Positions 1 through 10,150 are shown, counted from the stretch's first letter. The stretch is 64,000 bases of DNA from Ceratothoa steindachneri (GCA_963969495.1 OZ018324.1:50033361-50097360); one strand, 5' to 3'. The notes: generated by a model not told the origin, from the letters alone. Program-made: numbers and translations.

Positions 1-578
1 TGTCTATGAACCAGATAATTGATAGAGCTTCCTTTTCTATAGTATCATATCTCTTTTCGCGTGGTAATAATTGACGACTAGCATATGCAACTATATGACT
101 CGTGCCGTCATCCTCGTATTGAAGGAGTACCCCTCCAATGCCCTCGTTGGACGCGTCGGTCTTAATCCCAAAGGATTTTTCGGGGTTGGGCAACTTTAAA
201 ATGGGGGCAGAAATGAGTGAACTCTTGAGCTGATTAAAATGGGAAATAGCGACATCATTCCAACGTAGACGATCGGGTGAATTTTTTTTTAAAAGGGAGC
301 TGAGGGGCGCCGAAATCGCAGCGAAATTCGGAACGAATCGCTGATAGTACGAAGCTGATCCTAGGAACGATCTTAATTGCTTCTTTGTAATCGGGAGGGG
401 CATGTCGGCGATTGCCTTAATCTTATCCTCTCGGGGACCCAACTGGCTTTGTCCTATTTTGAAACCCAAATATTTGATGGTTTCGTGGGCAAAATGGCAT
501 TTGCTGGGGCCAATGGTGAGGCCATTTTCGCGCAGTCGCTCGAAAAGAGCTAATAGGGTGGTTAAATGGTGACTCCAT
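1..578 (-). pseudogene. RT thumb plus RNase H N-terminal part, gypsy copy A
   Basis: The minus-strand translation gives the RT C-terminal motifs GLTIGPSKCHF and YLGFKIGQS, then the QLRSFLG block that joins RT to RNase H in Ty3/gypsy elements. It continues to IKTDASNEGIGGVL, the first conserved RNase H block with its catalytic Asp, and to YASRQL. The frame is not continuous: a run of T near 280-290 sits at a possible shift. The catalytic YxDD region of RT is absent because the upstream boundary (about 575) joins directly to the linker peptide. The rest of RNase H lies left of the window. Confidence 0.8.
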
Positions 579-1013
579 TCAAATAGTTCTTGTAGCTGAC
601 TCTTTATTATGTGGTCTCAGCTGCGCGTCAATATCCAGGTCAGAGGGTTCCAAAGACTCGCCTGGTAGGGAAGGAGGAGGGTAATCGGCATCAGGTTGGA
701 TGCAGACTATCTGTATTACATTAAGGGACTCTGCGGGGTAATCTTCTTCAAGCGCCGATGCTTCGACCAGTTCTACGAAGGTATCTCCATGGGCGCGTTG
801 GGGGTTCTTTTTTTCTTGGGATCCAGGGACAGTCTCCATGTCCTTGTCTTGGGCCTTATCGCCTAAGGGTGTTAGTGCTTCACACTCCTTTTGTGCCGTC
901 CTAAAGTCCTGGTTAAGGATCTCCGAGAAATTGGACGGTATCGGGGTTCTGATGGGGACGGGCTCCTGGGCTTCTTTCTTAGCTCGGCATCGAGGAAGGG
1001 CGGCCTGAGACAC
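579..1013 (-). pseudogene. Pol linker with integrase deleted, gypsy copy A
   Basis: A 144-codon open frame between protease and RT. Its first half resembles the linker before the integrase zinc domain (the RTAQKECEAL stretch resembles the leader before integrase in related elements). Its second half (NVIQIVCIQPDADYP) matches the peptide after the integrase C-terminal domain in copy B (VVNTVCVEWDNEYP near 28100). The whole HHCC and DDE integrase core is therefore missing inside one open frame, pointing to a deletion near 780-830. The frame also ends where RT sequence lacking its N-terminal half begins, so two deletions are likely. No function is expected. Confidence 0.6.
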
Positions 1014-1037
1014 AGCGTCGGAACTTACTTGGGGGCT

Positions 1038-1277
1038 CTATCCTATAAGTACGGAACAGAATTGTATGGGTGCTGAAATGACTTCAGCCCAGCCAACATA
1101 ATATTGACACTGCAGGTAACATCTAACGACGGGGAATTGGTTCGCCCGCCCAAGGTAGTCATGTACCACCGCAAATTTTTCGTGGTTAGGGTCCACTGGG
1201 GAGAGGAGTTCGTCGGACACGATAAAACACGTACATCCTGTGTCCCTGACGAGAGTCGATACTCGACAGCCGTTCAC
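1038..1277 (-). pseudogene. Retropepsin-like protease segment, gypsy copy A
   Basis: Encodes the aspartic protease core with the active-site motif RDTGCT and the downstream block FPVVRCYLQCQYYVGW. The same blocks occur in copy C (RDTGCTC at 43708-43725) and in copy B (29308-29883). It is in a different frame from the gag C-terminus just upstream, with an overlap of a few bases, so either a frameshift mutation or a programmed shift separates them. The element carries other obvious lesions, so mutation is the simpler explanation. Confidence 0.75.
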
Positions 1278-2616
1278 GCTGCCCTCCTCATTTTCAAAGT
1301 TCCCGATGAACTTTTATCAAAAACAAAATTTACCTGGTGGCCTGACGGAGGGGGAAAAGTTTCTGCTTGGGTCTGCACCACCGGGGGAGCCGGGGTTGCA
1401 TTAATCTGGTGAACTTGGTGGGCTGGTCCGCTTTTAAGCCTAGAATTTTGGGGGCAATTCCAGCTCATGTGGTTTTCTATACCACAGGTGAAGCATATGA
1501 TTGGTCGCTTCTGGAAGAGAGATGGAGGAGAAATCTTAACGGGAGGTTTGAAGTCCCGTTGTTGGTTTTGTGGAAAGAAGTTTTGGGGTTTTACGGGGCT
1601 CGGAAACTTCGTCGATTTTCCTGTGAAGGGGCGCGAATCCTTCCTTGTAGGGGGATTGGTGGGAAGTTCGATTCTCCTTTGGGTATAAATTATGGCTTGC
1701 GGCATAGACATCCGCTTCTTCGGTACATTCTTTAAAGATCTGGTACCGACGATCTTTGACGAACGCGCGGATCTCCGTCGGGAGAGACGCTAAAAATTGA
1801 TCTCGCAACACGAATTCTGTTAAGGACTCGTAGTTCGGATCAACCTTTGAGGATTCTAACCAAAATTTAAAATTCATCTGAAGAATGTATCCGAATTGAC
1901 GGAACGTCTGTCCGGGTTTAATACGACCTCCTCGAAATTCTTGGCGGTAGAAATCGGGAGTCATATTATGAGCGGCCAATAACTCAGCTTTTAAGGTGCT
2001 GTAGTTAATTGTACACTCAGATGGTAAAGATATAAAAATTTCGCGCAATTTGCAATTTAACAGGGGAAGTAATCTGGCTACACCTTCAGCCTCCAGATCC
2101 ATGTTATTGATTTCGAGGATCTTTTCGAAGTGGGCTAAAAATGCTCCGAAATCCTCTCCATCCTTGAAATTGGGGAGCTTTAGTGAGAGATTGGGGGGTG
2201 GCTTCGGAACGGGAACTGGCGGACTGTATCTCTGCTTCAACACGAGCTAATTCAATCTGATGGTGAAGCTCAGCTTGTCTTATCCGTTCCTCTCTTTCTT
2301 CTCGTTGAAATTCTCTTTCTCTTTCTTCTCGTTGGATTTCTCTTTCTCGTTCTTCTCTTTGGATTTCTCTTTCTTCTCGTTGGATTTCTCTTTCTCGTTC
2401 TTCTCTTTGGATTTCTCTTTCTTCTCGTTGGATTTCTCTTTCTCGTTCTTCTCGTTGTATTTTTCTCTCACGTTCTTCTCGTTGTATTTCTCTTCCTCTT
2501 TCTTTTCCTTTTTCTTCAAGCTCTTTTCTTTGCTCCTCTTGAACGTACTCAATTAGTTCTTTCCCAGAAAGTCCCAAGGATTCTCCTTGCGCTTTAAAGA
2601 TTTTGAACTGAGTCAT
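1274..2616 (-). pseudogene. Gag polyprotein, gypsy copy A (frameshifted)
   Basis: Gag probably starts at the ATG complementary to 2614-2616 (MTQFKIFKAQGESLGLSG...). This is homologous to the start in copy C at 42443 (MASQSFEVFVKQGQALGLTG), which fixes the start. A highly charged Arg/Glu helix follows, then a capsid-like region (FLAHFEKIL, LPLLNCKLREIF, GQTFRQFGYIL), a basic Pro/Ser-rich linker and a CCHC knuckle (CFTCGIENHMSWNC, near 1450-1500). The reading passes through at least two frames, near 2190 and 1600-1700, so the copy is broken. Gag would package the element RNA in cytoplasmic particles. Confidence 0.8.
2277..2540 (-). repeat. Short tandem repeat coding for a charged helix in gag
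   Basis: The plus strand shows recurring TTTCTCTTTCTTCTCGTTGGA-like units; the minus-strand protein is a run of REIQREERE/REREIQREE units (8 or 10 residues) covering about 85 residues. Such regular Arg/Glu alternation predicts a long single alpha-helix or coiled coil. Copy C has a shorter, more irregular version at about 42548-42680. Confidence 0.8.
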
Positions 2617-2941
2617 CTTTGCACTTGGGGGCGCACTAGTCAACCAACTAAAATTCCTTGCAACAAGAATTATGCCTTCTTGAGAAATTAGCCTACCTAA
2701 ATATGGGCACTGACCTATTCGTACTTGGTTTCTCGATCTAAATAACCACTGACTAAAAATCACAAAAAAAGAACACAACAAATTATTACAACAGTTCCTT
2801 GAGCTATTCCAGCTTCTTAAGTTAAAAAAAAGGGATAGCAATCGTTAAAACAAAAGGGAACTACTATGCTGTATTATTATAACGAATAACACTATGCTTT
2901 ACTCGACTGGGACCAGTGTTTGCAAAGATATAGCGTTAAAC

Positions 2942-2959
2942 CTTACACACCTGATACCA
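2942..2959 (-). other. Candidate primer-binding site of gypsy copy A
   Basis: The minus strand reads TGGTATCAGGTGTGTAAG. A TGG start at the correct side of the LTR end is expected for a tRNA 3'-end complement. Copy C has a similar TGGTGTCAGC at 42137. The site is separated from the LTR end by about 40 bases of mostly (TA)n, more than usual. The matching tRNA is not identified. Confidence 0.45.
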
Positions 2960-2969
2960 AATTTAAATA

Positions 2970-3002
<33 letters not shown>
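2970..3002. repeat. (TA)n microsatellite between LTR and primer-binding site
   Basis: About 30 bases of uninterrupted TA dinucleotides between the LTR end and the primer-binding-like site of gypsy copy A. Confidence 0.9.
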
Positions 3003-3004
<2 letters not shown>

Positions 3005-4680
3005 GTAGAATGGACTCCCGACGATATACCATATATCACTATTCGTTGAGGGAACTTCTTTAATTATCTTTAGAGTGCGTTAATGTCTAGTGGGCCAATG
3101 TTATGTATCTTCGATATGCTTAAGAAGTGGAACTGAGCTTAAGGATAATAATATTGCTATCATTAATAAAATAGAGTTTTATTAATAATAACTATCAACA
3201 AACACAAGACGGAAAATATTGACATAAACAGAGAACGGAAAGGGTCGTGGGGGCTCGGGCTAATCCGAGGATTAAAGGATTTAAAAAGGTAAAACAAACA
3301 TAGAGTTAAAGAGATGGGATGGTTCGCTAAACCATTTAAAGAACAGGATAGAATTGACAAAAGGGTTAAGTACTCAAAGGTGACGTTTGGCTTACGTAAC
3401 TTTATACGAGTGGTGCAGTGGAAGGCGACGTGAAGGAATTTTCGTCCGCTGGCGAGTTCCAGCCGAAGGGGGGGAACAAGATGATCCTGACGTGGCGTCT
3501 AGGGAATGAGAACCGTTTCTCGACGAATGGCTTGAAGAACAATGGCTGTTCTACGTTGTTCTCTTCTGAACAATAGGGGGGGTGAGAACCGTCTCTTGTC
3601 TACGTGCTCAAGAACAATGGCTGTTCTAATGTTGTTCTCCTCTGAACAACGGGGGAAGGGTGAGAACCGTTTCTTGGCGAAGGGCTCAAAAGAACAATGG
3701 CTGTTCTAACGTTGTTCTCTTCCTGAACAACGAGGGAAGGGGTGAGAACCGTCTCTTGTTTACGGGCTCAAGAACAATGGCTGTTCTAATGTGTTCTGCT
3801 CTGAACAACAAGGGGGGAAGGGTGAGAACCGTTTCTTGTCGAAGGGCTCAAAAGAACAATGGCTGTTCTACGTTGTTCTCTCCCTGAACAACGAGGGAAG
3901 GGGTGAGAACCGTCTCTTGTTTACGGGCTCAGGAACAATGGCTGTTCTAATGTTGTTCTCCTCTGAACAACAGGGGGGGGGGTTGAGAATCGTTTCTTGT
4001 CGAAGGGCTCAAAAGAACAATGGCTGTTCTACGTTGTTCTCTTTCTGAACAATGAGGGGGGGGGCCTTGAGGACTTGGCGTCACGAAAGGCTCGAACCTT
4101 TGGCACTCAAGGGATATTGTCCTCCTTCTGGACAAGTGATGGTGAATCTCGAGGTCGAGGTCCCTTGGCGCACAAAGTGAGAGAGGGTCGTGGTGATGTT
4201 TCGCGATGAAAATCTGGATCTCCAATCTGATCTTAGTGGTAACGTTTCCATCTAAATAGTCGAGACACTCCCTTGGCGTGGGGGACAATGGAGTGGGAGC
4301 TTCGAGGGAATGAACAGCCGAGCCTGGGAACAATGCCTTATCTGCCCATAAGCCTAACTCAGTCTGGCGAGGTTGGCGTATGGGGGCGAACGGGGGGACG
4401 ATAACCTCCTTGTTTAAACATTGACATCCGGAGGCTGCGATAAGGCGCCAAGCTTCGAAGCGAAGATGCACGTGGGGGCATCGTGGTTTTAAATAATATG
4501 TGATAGGAGTTGAAATTAACGCAGCTTCAACCCGTTCTATCACACATTGATATGCTGAACTATTACAACCCCTCCGCAATTGAAAGAAATTCTGCTTTAA
4601 ACAAAGTAATTGCCTGACCTTAATATAAATGCTTCTTAACAATTTATTTCACAAACGCTGAACTCGCTAGAATGAATTTG
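3001..4680 (-). repeat. 5' LTR of gypsy copy A (outer border uncertain)
   Basis: The inner end reads CTACGACA on the minus strand at 3001-3008, the same terminal bases as the LTRs of copy C (ending 47541), with a related end in copy B (at 24851). The outer end cannot be fixed because the partner LTR lies outside the window; 4680 is a guess. The stretch contains a minisatellite (3507-4062). The 231-codon minus-strand ORF at 3947-4642 has no recognisable domain and overlaps the minisatellite, so I do not treat it as a gene. Confidence 0.45.
3507..4062. repeat. Minisatellite, seven units of 76-82 bp with alternating A/B types
   Basis: Unit starts (TGAGAACCGT or close) fall at about 3507, 3583, 3661, 3743, 3823, 3904 and 3984. 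Odd units carry CGTTTCTTG...GAAGGGCTCAAAAG and even units CGTCTCTTG...ACGGGCTCAAG, so the array is built of ~160 bp dimers. Each unit contains GAACAATGGCTGTTC followed by TTGTTCTC...TGAACAA, a small inverted repeat. G-runs of varying length (4-10) end each unit. Confidence 0.9.
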
Positions 4681-6509
4681 ATTAATTATTGAACCACAAT
4701 GGCAGCCCCCGATTATCGAGGACGCCGTTCAGAGTAAGCAGTGCGCATGAGCGAAAAGTAGTTTCTGCTCATTAATTCTTAAGCAGAAATATAAAACTCA
4801 CATTAATTTATCGATTTCGTCATATTAATTTATAAAGATTCTTTGTAAACAGGCAGAAAAGCCTGTTGTATTCTGGTAACTTCGAAAATTTGACCATCTA
4901 TCTTAGTTGCTCTATTTTATGTAAAAACTCTCTTGATCATTCACTCTTTTCTGCAAAAACCTATTTGTCATTCATTATTTCCTGAAAAAGACTATTGATC
5001 ATTGTAGAGGAATTAAAACATAACGCCACCCAGAGGGCCAAGCGGACATATATAATAAAATACCTCTTCGGAGAGAACGAGAGAACAGTATCAGAAATTG
5101 AGAGGCATGAGAACGTTATTCGTCTGACTAACAGTCAAACTGCCGAAGGGCTCGTATTTTCTCGCCGAGTAGGTAGTCTAGTCGGACCGCCTATTAAGGT
5201 AGCCGCAAAAGGCCATTAAGCAGCTCTCAAAAGATCCGATTACCTACGAGGTCAGGAGGCCCGACGTCAGATCGCCAAAAAGCGGTGTCAGATCAAAAAG
5301 AACACCGAGGAGAAATAATGTGACGGTTGTCGGTGCCTCTCATTAAGAAGCAGACCTGGGCTCCGCGGTGTAACCCCCTCGCCCTCCCCGCAGTGGCATA
5401 ACTTCGTCATCCTTAGGTGAGGCGGTCCCTGGTCTATAAATAAGCCCTGTTAGGAAAGAAAGAGATGATTATTCTGTTAGAGACGATAGAAGACTAGATT
5501 ATTGTGAACAGTCCTTCGCCCAGTTCCGAACTCGACTTCTAAGACTTAGAAGTTCGTCTCGTTTTCTTATCGGTGCCATACAGATTTATCCTTCTCAGAC
5601 TTAGCAAGAGGTCTGCCTGGATCAAAATTCCTAAGGGCCAAACAGGAATTTTGGGAGCAAGCCAAAAGAAGATCCGCTCACCCTTGAGGGACTCTCAAAT
5701 CGCAATCTCAGTAATTTTAAGAAAATAAGAATTAATCCCCAAGTAAGTTCCCTTAAATTATTTTCGGGATCACCTCGTTTACCAAAACCCAGTAGGCGAG
5801 GTACAAGAAGAACCCAAGAGCTACCCAACAGAGTACTCATTGAACCAGAGAGCACAACTCCTCTCTCCGTCGATTTGACTTATAATAGGATAGCTAAAGT
5901 CATGAGAAAAGAGCTACATCGGGTTCTACCGTCTCAGTGACTACCACTCTCTTTCCACTGCAACGCGAACGCGAAGACTCGTGAAAAATCCAGTATAGTG
6001 ACATCCGTCAACCCCTGTTCCAATCAAGGTCATGCAAGTCCGAATGACTATATATATTTGTTTCTGATTAATTAGGATTTTTAATGCTGTCCCCAAGCTA
6101 ACTAGAGGAGATATAGTATTTCGTGACTCCTATCATATTTTTAGTTAGATTATTAGAAAGTAAATAGGGGCTTAACTCCGTAACTTAGAGGCCTCCAGAA
6201 ATTAACTATCTAGCAATTGGTTTGTTAACGTAAAGCCTACTTTGTTTTCATCAGTATTCTCGTCAGGAGTAGGCACATATTCTAATCGTGTGATCGAAGA
6301 CCATGTTAAACTTATAAAATTTAGTGTAAATATTTGAGTTAATTGATAAATTAAAAGATATATATTTTCGGTTAATTCTTGGTGTTTCACTGGATCCTTA
6401 CGTGTTGACCGGCTCTTTCCTTAAAACTGATTAAACTCTATGGTACTCTCATAATACAGTAATTAAAGAGTTCCCAGCACGGCTTCCGAAGGCAACGGTC
6501 ATGCCCGAC
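4681..6509. other. Unassigned stretch
   Basis: No coding region is supported. Short open frames (4995-5219 plus, 5631-5855 minus, 6202-6390 minus) show no known motif. Around 5430-5580 there is a CTATAAATAAG box followed by a purine-rich leader and a short inverted repeat (GACTTCTAAGACTTAGAAGTTC near 5530), reminiscent of an LTR promoter. No second copy was found, so this is not called. Confidence 0.5.
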
Positions 6510-7725
6510 GAACCTTGTGGAATTCTTCCACTTCGTTTTCAGTGAGCACGATCGGGACAAGGCGGTGGATGTGGTTTACTTAGACTTTCAGAAAGCCTTT
6601 AATAAGGTACTACACCGCCGCTTCCGCCGGAAAGTGCGAGCGCTGGGCATAGACGGAAAGGTAGCCGGCTGGATCGAGAACTGGCTAAGTGGCAGACGGC
6701 AACGGGTGGTGGTGAATGGACAGTCTTCTGAGTGGGTGCCTGTTACTAGCGGGGTGCCTCAAGGTTCTGTCCTGGGACCACTACTATTCATCAACAATAC
6801 CAAGCTTGGTATGAAGGTTGCAAAGGATGGAAATACTGCCTGCCTGCAGGAAGATCTTGGGAAGATTGGGGAGTGGTCGGACACGCGGCAAATGGCTTTT
6901 AACGTGAAAAAATGCAAAGTGATGCATATCGGCCACAGAAACCCCCAATCTCAGTATATCCTTAAGGGCACTGCTCTTGAATCAAGTGACACTGAGAAGG
7001 GCTTGGGTGTAACAATCACTAGTGACCTCAAGTTCTCGAAACAGTGCATTGAGGCGGAGAAAAAGGCCCAAAGAATGCTAAGCTATATTAAGCGCCAGTT
7101 TGGTTATCGGAACCAGGAGATTGTACTGTGCTTGTACAACTCACTTGTCCGACCGCACCTGGAGTATGCCGTACAATTTTGGAGTCCTTCATTGCGAAAG
7201 GACATCGCGAGATTGGAACGCGTACAAGCCAGGGCAACCAAGCTGATTCCCTCTATTCGACATAAAAGCTATGAGGATAGACTAAGGAAATTAGATCTGT
7301 TCTCGCTGGAAACCCGTAGACTGCGTAGTCAGCTCATCGAAGTCTTCAAAATACTTCGAGGGTTCGACAATGTTGAGTACCGGGATATTTTCACACTGAG
7401 TGAGAACAGAACGCGCAATCACGGCTTCAAACCTGAACTGAAGCGTTACAACCGAAATCTGTGTGGATTTTTTTTCAATTACAGTATCTGCGGTATGTGG
7501 AACGCACTTCCAGTAGAAGTTGTCAACAGTGAATCTATTGACCAGTTCAAGTCAAGACTAGACAAGGTCTTGAAAAGTGGCCGTTTAGGGACGCAAAACA
7601 ATTGAGCATCCATGTGCCCGCTCGATTGCTAGTCCAAATGTACCTACCCTCCTTGAATGGACCATAAGGTCTCCTAGGGTACCTTCTTTCCTTGTTGTTA
7701 CTCCTTGTTGTTGTTACTCCTGGGT
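6510..7725 (+). mobile_element. CR1/Rex1-like non-LTR retrotransposon, 5'-truncated
   Basis: A LINE fragment: the single long frame at 6517-7605 encodes the C-terminal half of a non-LTR reverse transcriptase. It is followed by a 3' region with TTGTTGTTAC-type repeats near 7690-7725, typical of LINE 3' tails. The 5' end near 6510 is cut within the RT, as usual for LINEs. It abuts the RT end of a gypsy fragment (7726-9200). Confidence 0.8.
6517..7605 (+). pseudogene. Non-LTR reverse transcriptase C-terminal part, catalytic segment deleted
   Basis: A 362-codon frame with the RT blocks VYLDFQKAFNKV (palm, first Asp), SGVPQGSVLGPLLF, then a thumb and C-terminal region (LGVTITSDLKFSKQ, YNSLVRPHLEYAVQFWSP, RLRSQLIEVFKILRGF, MWNALPVEVV) typical of the CR1/Rex1/Jockey group. 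The stretch that should follow GPLLF, carrying the FADD/YADD catalytic pair, is missing: GPLLFINNTKLG joins the two sides in frame. The frame is otherwise intact, so the deletion is fairly recent or the frame has survived by chance. The protein cannot be an active polymerase. Confidence 0.85.
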
Positions 7726-7744
7726 AGCGGGTAAGCGTCCAAAG

Positions 7745-7980
7745 GGGTGTACTTATTTATTGTTCTAGAAAAGTCTACCACCATTCGTTTTTTCTTATTT
7801 GCATTTGATGTCACTACCACTTGTGCACGCCAAGGAGAATTACTATGTTCAATAAGCCTCTCACAAAGTAGATGTTTAACCTCATTTTTAATGAAACAAG
7901 CATCTTCAGAGCTGTAATGACGAGACTTAGTAGCAATGGGAGAGCAATCTGTGGATAAGTTTAATTGGGGAAATATTTAG
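7745..7980 (-). pseudogene. RT N-terminal fragment of a gypsy element
   Basis: The minus-strand translation gives SPIATKSRHYSSEDACFI, LCERLIEHSNSPWRAQVVV and KKKRMVVDFSRTINKYTPLD, the fingers region of Ty3/gypsy RT up to DAYPLPR. It stops there against the LINE tail. There is no ATG of its own and the catalytic palm is lost. Confidence 0.75.
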
Positions 7981-8010
7981 TTTAATCAGTCCACACACAG
8001 TTAAGGATGG

Positions 8011-8343
8011 TTATGTGCCCCCAGAATTTAAGCTAACACTTTTATGCACTTTTAAAAGTGGTAAGCCAAGAATAATATCAGTACAAGCATTTGGAAGTAC
8101 AGTAGCTTCGACATTCTCATAAGTGATACGATTCATCGAAACGTTAACAATACAGTAACCTTTAAGATTTACTGAGAAAGAAGAAGACGCCACCGAAACA
8201 ACAGACAATCGTTCATGAAGTGGGAAATGCATATTTTGTACTACAGCCTCATTTATAAAATTCTCTGAACTTCCACTGACAATCAGATTTTGAAGTAACT
8301 GAGGATCTCCGTTCAATTGAACAGGAACAGTAGGCAAGAGCAA
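8011..8343 (-). pseudogene. Retropepsin-like domain with the catalytic Asp replaced
   Basis: A 110-codon frame with LIVSGSSENFIN where retropepsins of this group read LxDSGSS, then TDIILGLPLL, the usual ILG block near the second conserved segment. The active-site Asp position reads Val. Its neighbours are gag upstream and RT downstream on the same strand, fitting gag-PR-RT order. It is inactive as a protease by sequence. Confidence 0.7.
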
Positions 8344-8399
8344 GCCGCTGGTAGTGCAGGTGGAAGCAAGTGTGGCAGAAGATAGTGAAACAGAACGTT

Positions 8400-9200
8400 T
8401 GGATTTTTAGTTACAAACTTTTGCAAAGTGCCCTGGCTTTCCACATTTACGACAAATTACATCGCGAGCTGGACAAAGTGCTCGGTCATCTTCAGGATGT
8501 CGAAGAACACCACAATTGTAGCATGTTTGCTTCATTTTAGAAATATTTTTTGAAACAGCTGCTGTAAGTGGAAGGGTATCTTCTTCACATTTTCTTCATT
8601 ACTAGAGGTCATAGATGTACCAGGAACAGCCGCCACACTAGCAGTTACATGGCCAGGAGGAACTAAGTATGATTCAGATCTCAACAATGCTTGTTCCAAT
8701 GCTAGAGCTTGTTGAATAGCATCGGTTAATGTAAGCTTTTGATTCTCAAGGAGTTGTGCACGAATGTTTAAAGATTTTAACCCTCGTATGAAGGAATCCA
8801 TGATACTCTCATCACGATAGACTGCAGCAGTAACATCCTGAAAGTTGCAATCCACAGCAAGACAATTCAGAGCTTAAAGGTACTGGTCAATCGATTCTTC
8901 TGGAAGTTGAATTCGAGTAGAAAGCAAATGTCTGGCATGAATTTCACTGGGAGCCTTAATATAGGAAGCTTGCAACAATTCGAAAGCGTTTGAATAATCA
9001 GCCCTCTATTACATCCGTGACATGAAGACCAATGTACAAATGAAGTACGTCTAACTTGTCTGGAGAATGATCAGATGTTGTAGAAAGGAAGTAGCAGAAA
9101 TTTCTATACCGAAGCTTCCATAATTTGCCAGCGTGAGGATCCGAAGTATGTAGGTACATCAAACTTCTCAAGTCGTATGACTATTTTTCCAGATTGAAAG
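8400..9200 (-). pseudogene. Gag with two zinc knuckles, decayed gypsy
   Basis: The frame 8532-8855 gives DCNFQDVTAAVYRDE, SFIRGLKSLNIRAQLLE and LTLTDAIQQALALEQA, a retrotransposon gag capsid C-terminal region. Downstream (8410-8530) follow CYNCGVLRHPEDDRALC and CRKCGKPGHFAKVC, two CCHC-type knuckles. Upstream (8880-9190) more gag is readable in other frames. Stops near 8875 and 9000 show decay. Confidence 0.7.
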
Positions 9201-9219
9201 GATTGTGTTGGTGAGCTAG

Positions 9220-9480
9220 GAGTGGTTAAAAAATTATGTTATGGTGGAGATTGCCGTGTTGCCTAGGTGATTGAGATGGATGTTAAATATGTTGTCTGGA
9301 TCAGTGGCTTTAGAGTCTTTGAGCGACTTGATGGTTGTTTGGACGTTTTCTGTGGTAAAGGGGAGTGCTTGGGATTTGGATGTGTGCGTGTGTTTTTGCT
9401 CTTGATTTTTTTGTGGATTTGTCTGTACGTAGGGATGAAGCTAAAGTTCATGAAATTTCATGAGAATGTTAATGTTATCT
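9220..9480 (-). pseudogene. LINE RT fragment (I/Jockey-like)
   Basis: The minus strand reads FTTENVQTTIKSLKDSKATD PDNI, the block just before the RT domain in I/Jockey-type LINEs where other members read KNSKAxGPDGI. It is preceded by a frameshifted PKxxPF and followed by NHLGNTAIST. No start, no end and several shifts. The overlapping plus-strand frame 9267-9482 is a shadow. Confidence 0.6.
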
Positions 9481-9719
9481 AGGTGTTGCAATTTGGTTGT
9501 CTCTGGTAAATAGTCGCTCTTGTGTGAGAGCTGTGATGGTACGTGATGTGTGGATTTTCCAATAGTCCAATACACACGAAAACCATCAAACGTTTTATTT
9601 AATCATTTTGAATTTGTTATCGACTTTTTTACGATTTTTAAAAACGTCTCGGTGATAATTATATCTCATTCCTATTAGGATTATTATAGTATCATTACAG
9701 TAAAAGGAACTTGAAAAGA

Positions 9720-10150
9720 CCCTAGGGTCCACACGATGCCTGCCCACAAGCAGGAAGGTTATATTACCATCATTCGCAACAGCAGACCCCCACGGAAATA
9801 CCCAATTAAATTTTATGTAATGTTATTATTTGCAAAGCAAGTATCTAGTCTATTCTTGAACATGTTTACTGAAGTGCTAGGTCCTACTGTAGCAAGCAAG
9901 CTATTCCAAGCGGTTATCATCTTTAAAAAATGAAAAGAACTTTCTTGCTCTTTCTGTATTAACGCTAGGGTAAAATTCGTAACTTAAAGCCATTATTTCT
10001 TGTAACACTCGAGGTAAAAAAGTGGTCGAGGTTAATGTTATCAAAACCTTTTACAATCTTAAAAACTTTGATTAGTTCAACCCGTAATTTACGCAGTTTT
10101 AGAGATGGCGAACCTGTCTTTTAATCTATCTTTTAATCTATCTTCGTCCT
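9720..10150 (-). pseudogene. CR1-like LINE C-terminal remnant
   Basis: Minus-strand reading gives LRKLRVELIKVFKIVKGFDNI and then NNGFKLR. This corresponds to LRSQLIEVFKILRGFDNV and the NHGFKPEL block in the intact frame at 6517-7605. Stops and shifts are frequent and only the C-terminal ~140 codons are recognisable. Confidence 0.6.

Larger units (their letters stand above)
1..3000 (-). mobile_element. Ty3/gypsy retrotransposon copy A, 5' part, truncated by the window edge
   Basis: Reading leftward on the minus strand there is an LTR end (CTACGACA, complement of 3001-3008), a TA-rich spacer, a primer-binding-like site, gag, a zinc knuckle, a DTG protease, a short linker, then the C-terminal half of RT and the start of RNase H running off position 1. 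Most of the integrase and the N-terminal half of RT are missing. The proteins match gypsy copies B (24851-30846) and C (37936-47541) of this window over gag, protease and RT/RNase H, so it is a diverged member of the same family. Frameshifts and deletions make it non-functional. Confidence 0.85.
7726..9200 (-). mobile_element. Decayed Ty3/gypsy fragment (gag, protease, RT start), minus strand
   Basis: From 9200 downward the minus strand encodes gag (HTSDPHAGKLW, DKLDVLHLYIG), two zinc knuckles (8410-8530), a retropepsin-like domain (8011-8343) and the N-terminal RT blocks (7745-7980). It ends abruptly where the LINE tail begins. This is a different gypsy lineage from copies A-C: the gag and knuckles do not match, and RT follows protease directly. 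Several stops and frameshifts are present. Confidence 0.75.

Noticed and set aside
2260..2556. Plus-strand Phe/Ser-rich ORF of 98 codons
   Set aside because: It is the antisense of the Arg/Glu repeat in gag of gypsy copy A; the sense strand is supported by homology to copies B and C.
3660..4048. Overlapping ORFs with repeated ENRLL/QWLF peptides
   Set aside because: They are translations of the minisatellite at 3507-4062; no homology or start context.
3507..4062. CRISPR array
   Set aside because: Regular spacing suggested it, but the units are contiguous tandem repeats without unique spacers and the DNA is eukaryotic.
3947..4642. 231-codon minus-strand ORF
   Set aside because: Overlaps the minisatellite and a probable LTR; no domain could be recognised.
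5330..5600. LTR promoter and leader
   Set aside because: A TATA-like box and purine-rich leader are present, but no second copy, primer-binding site or coding region supports an element.
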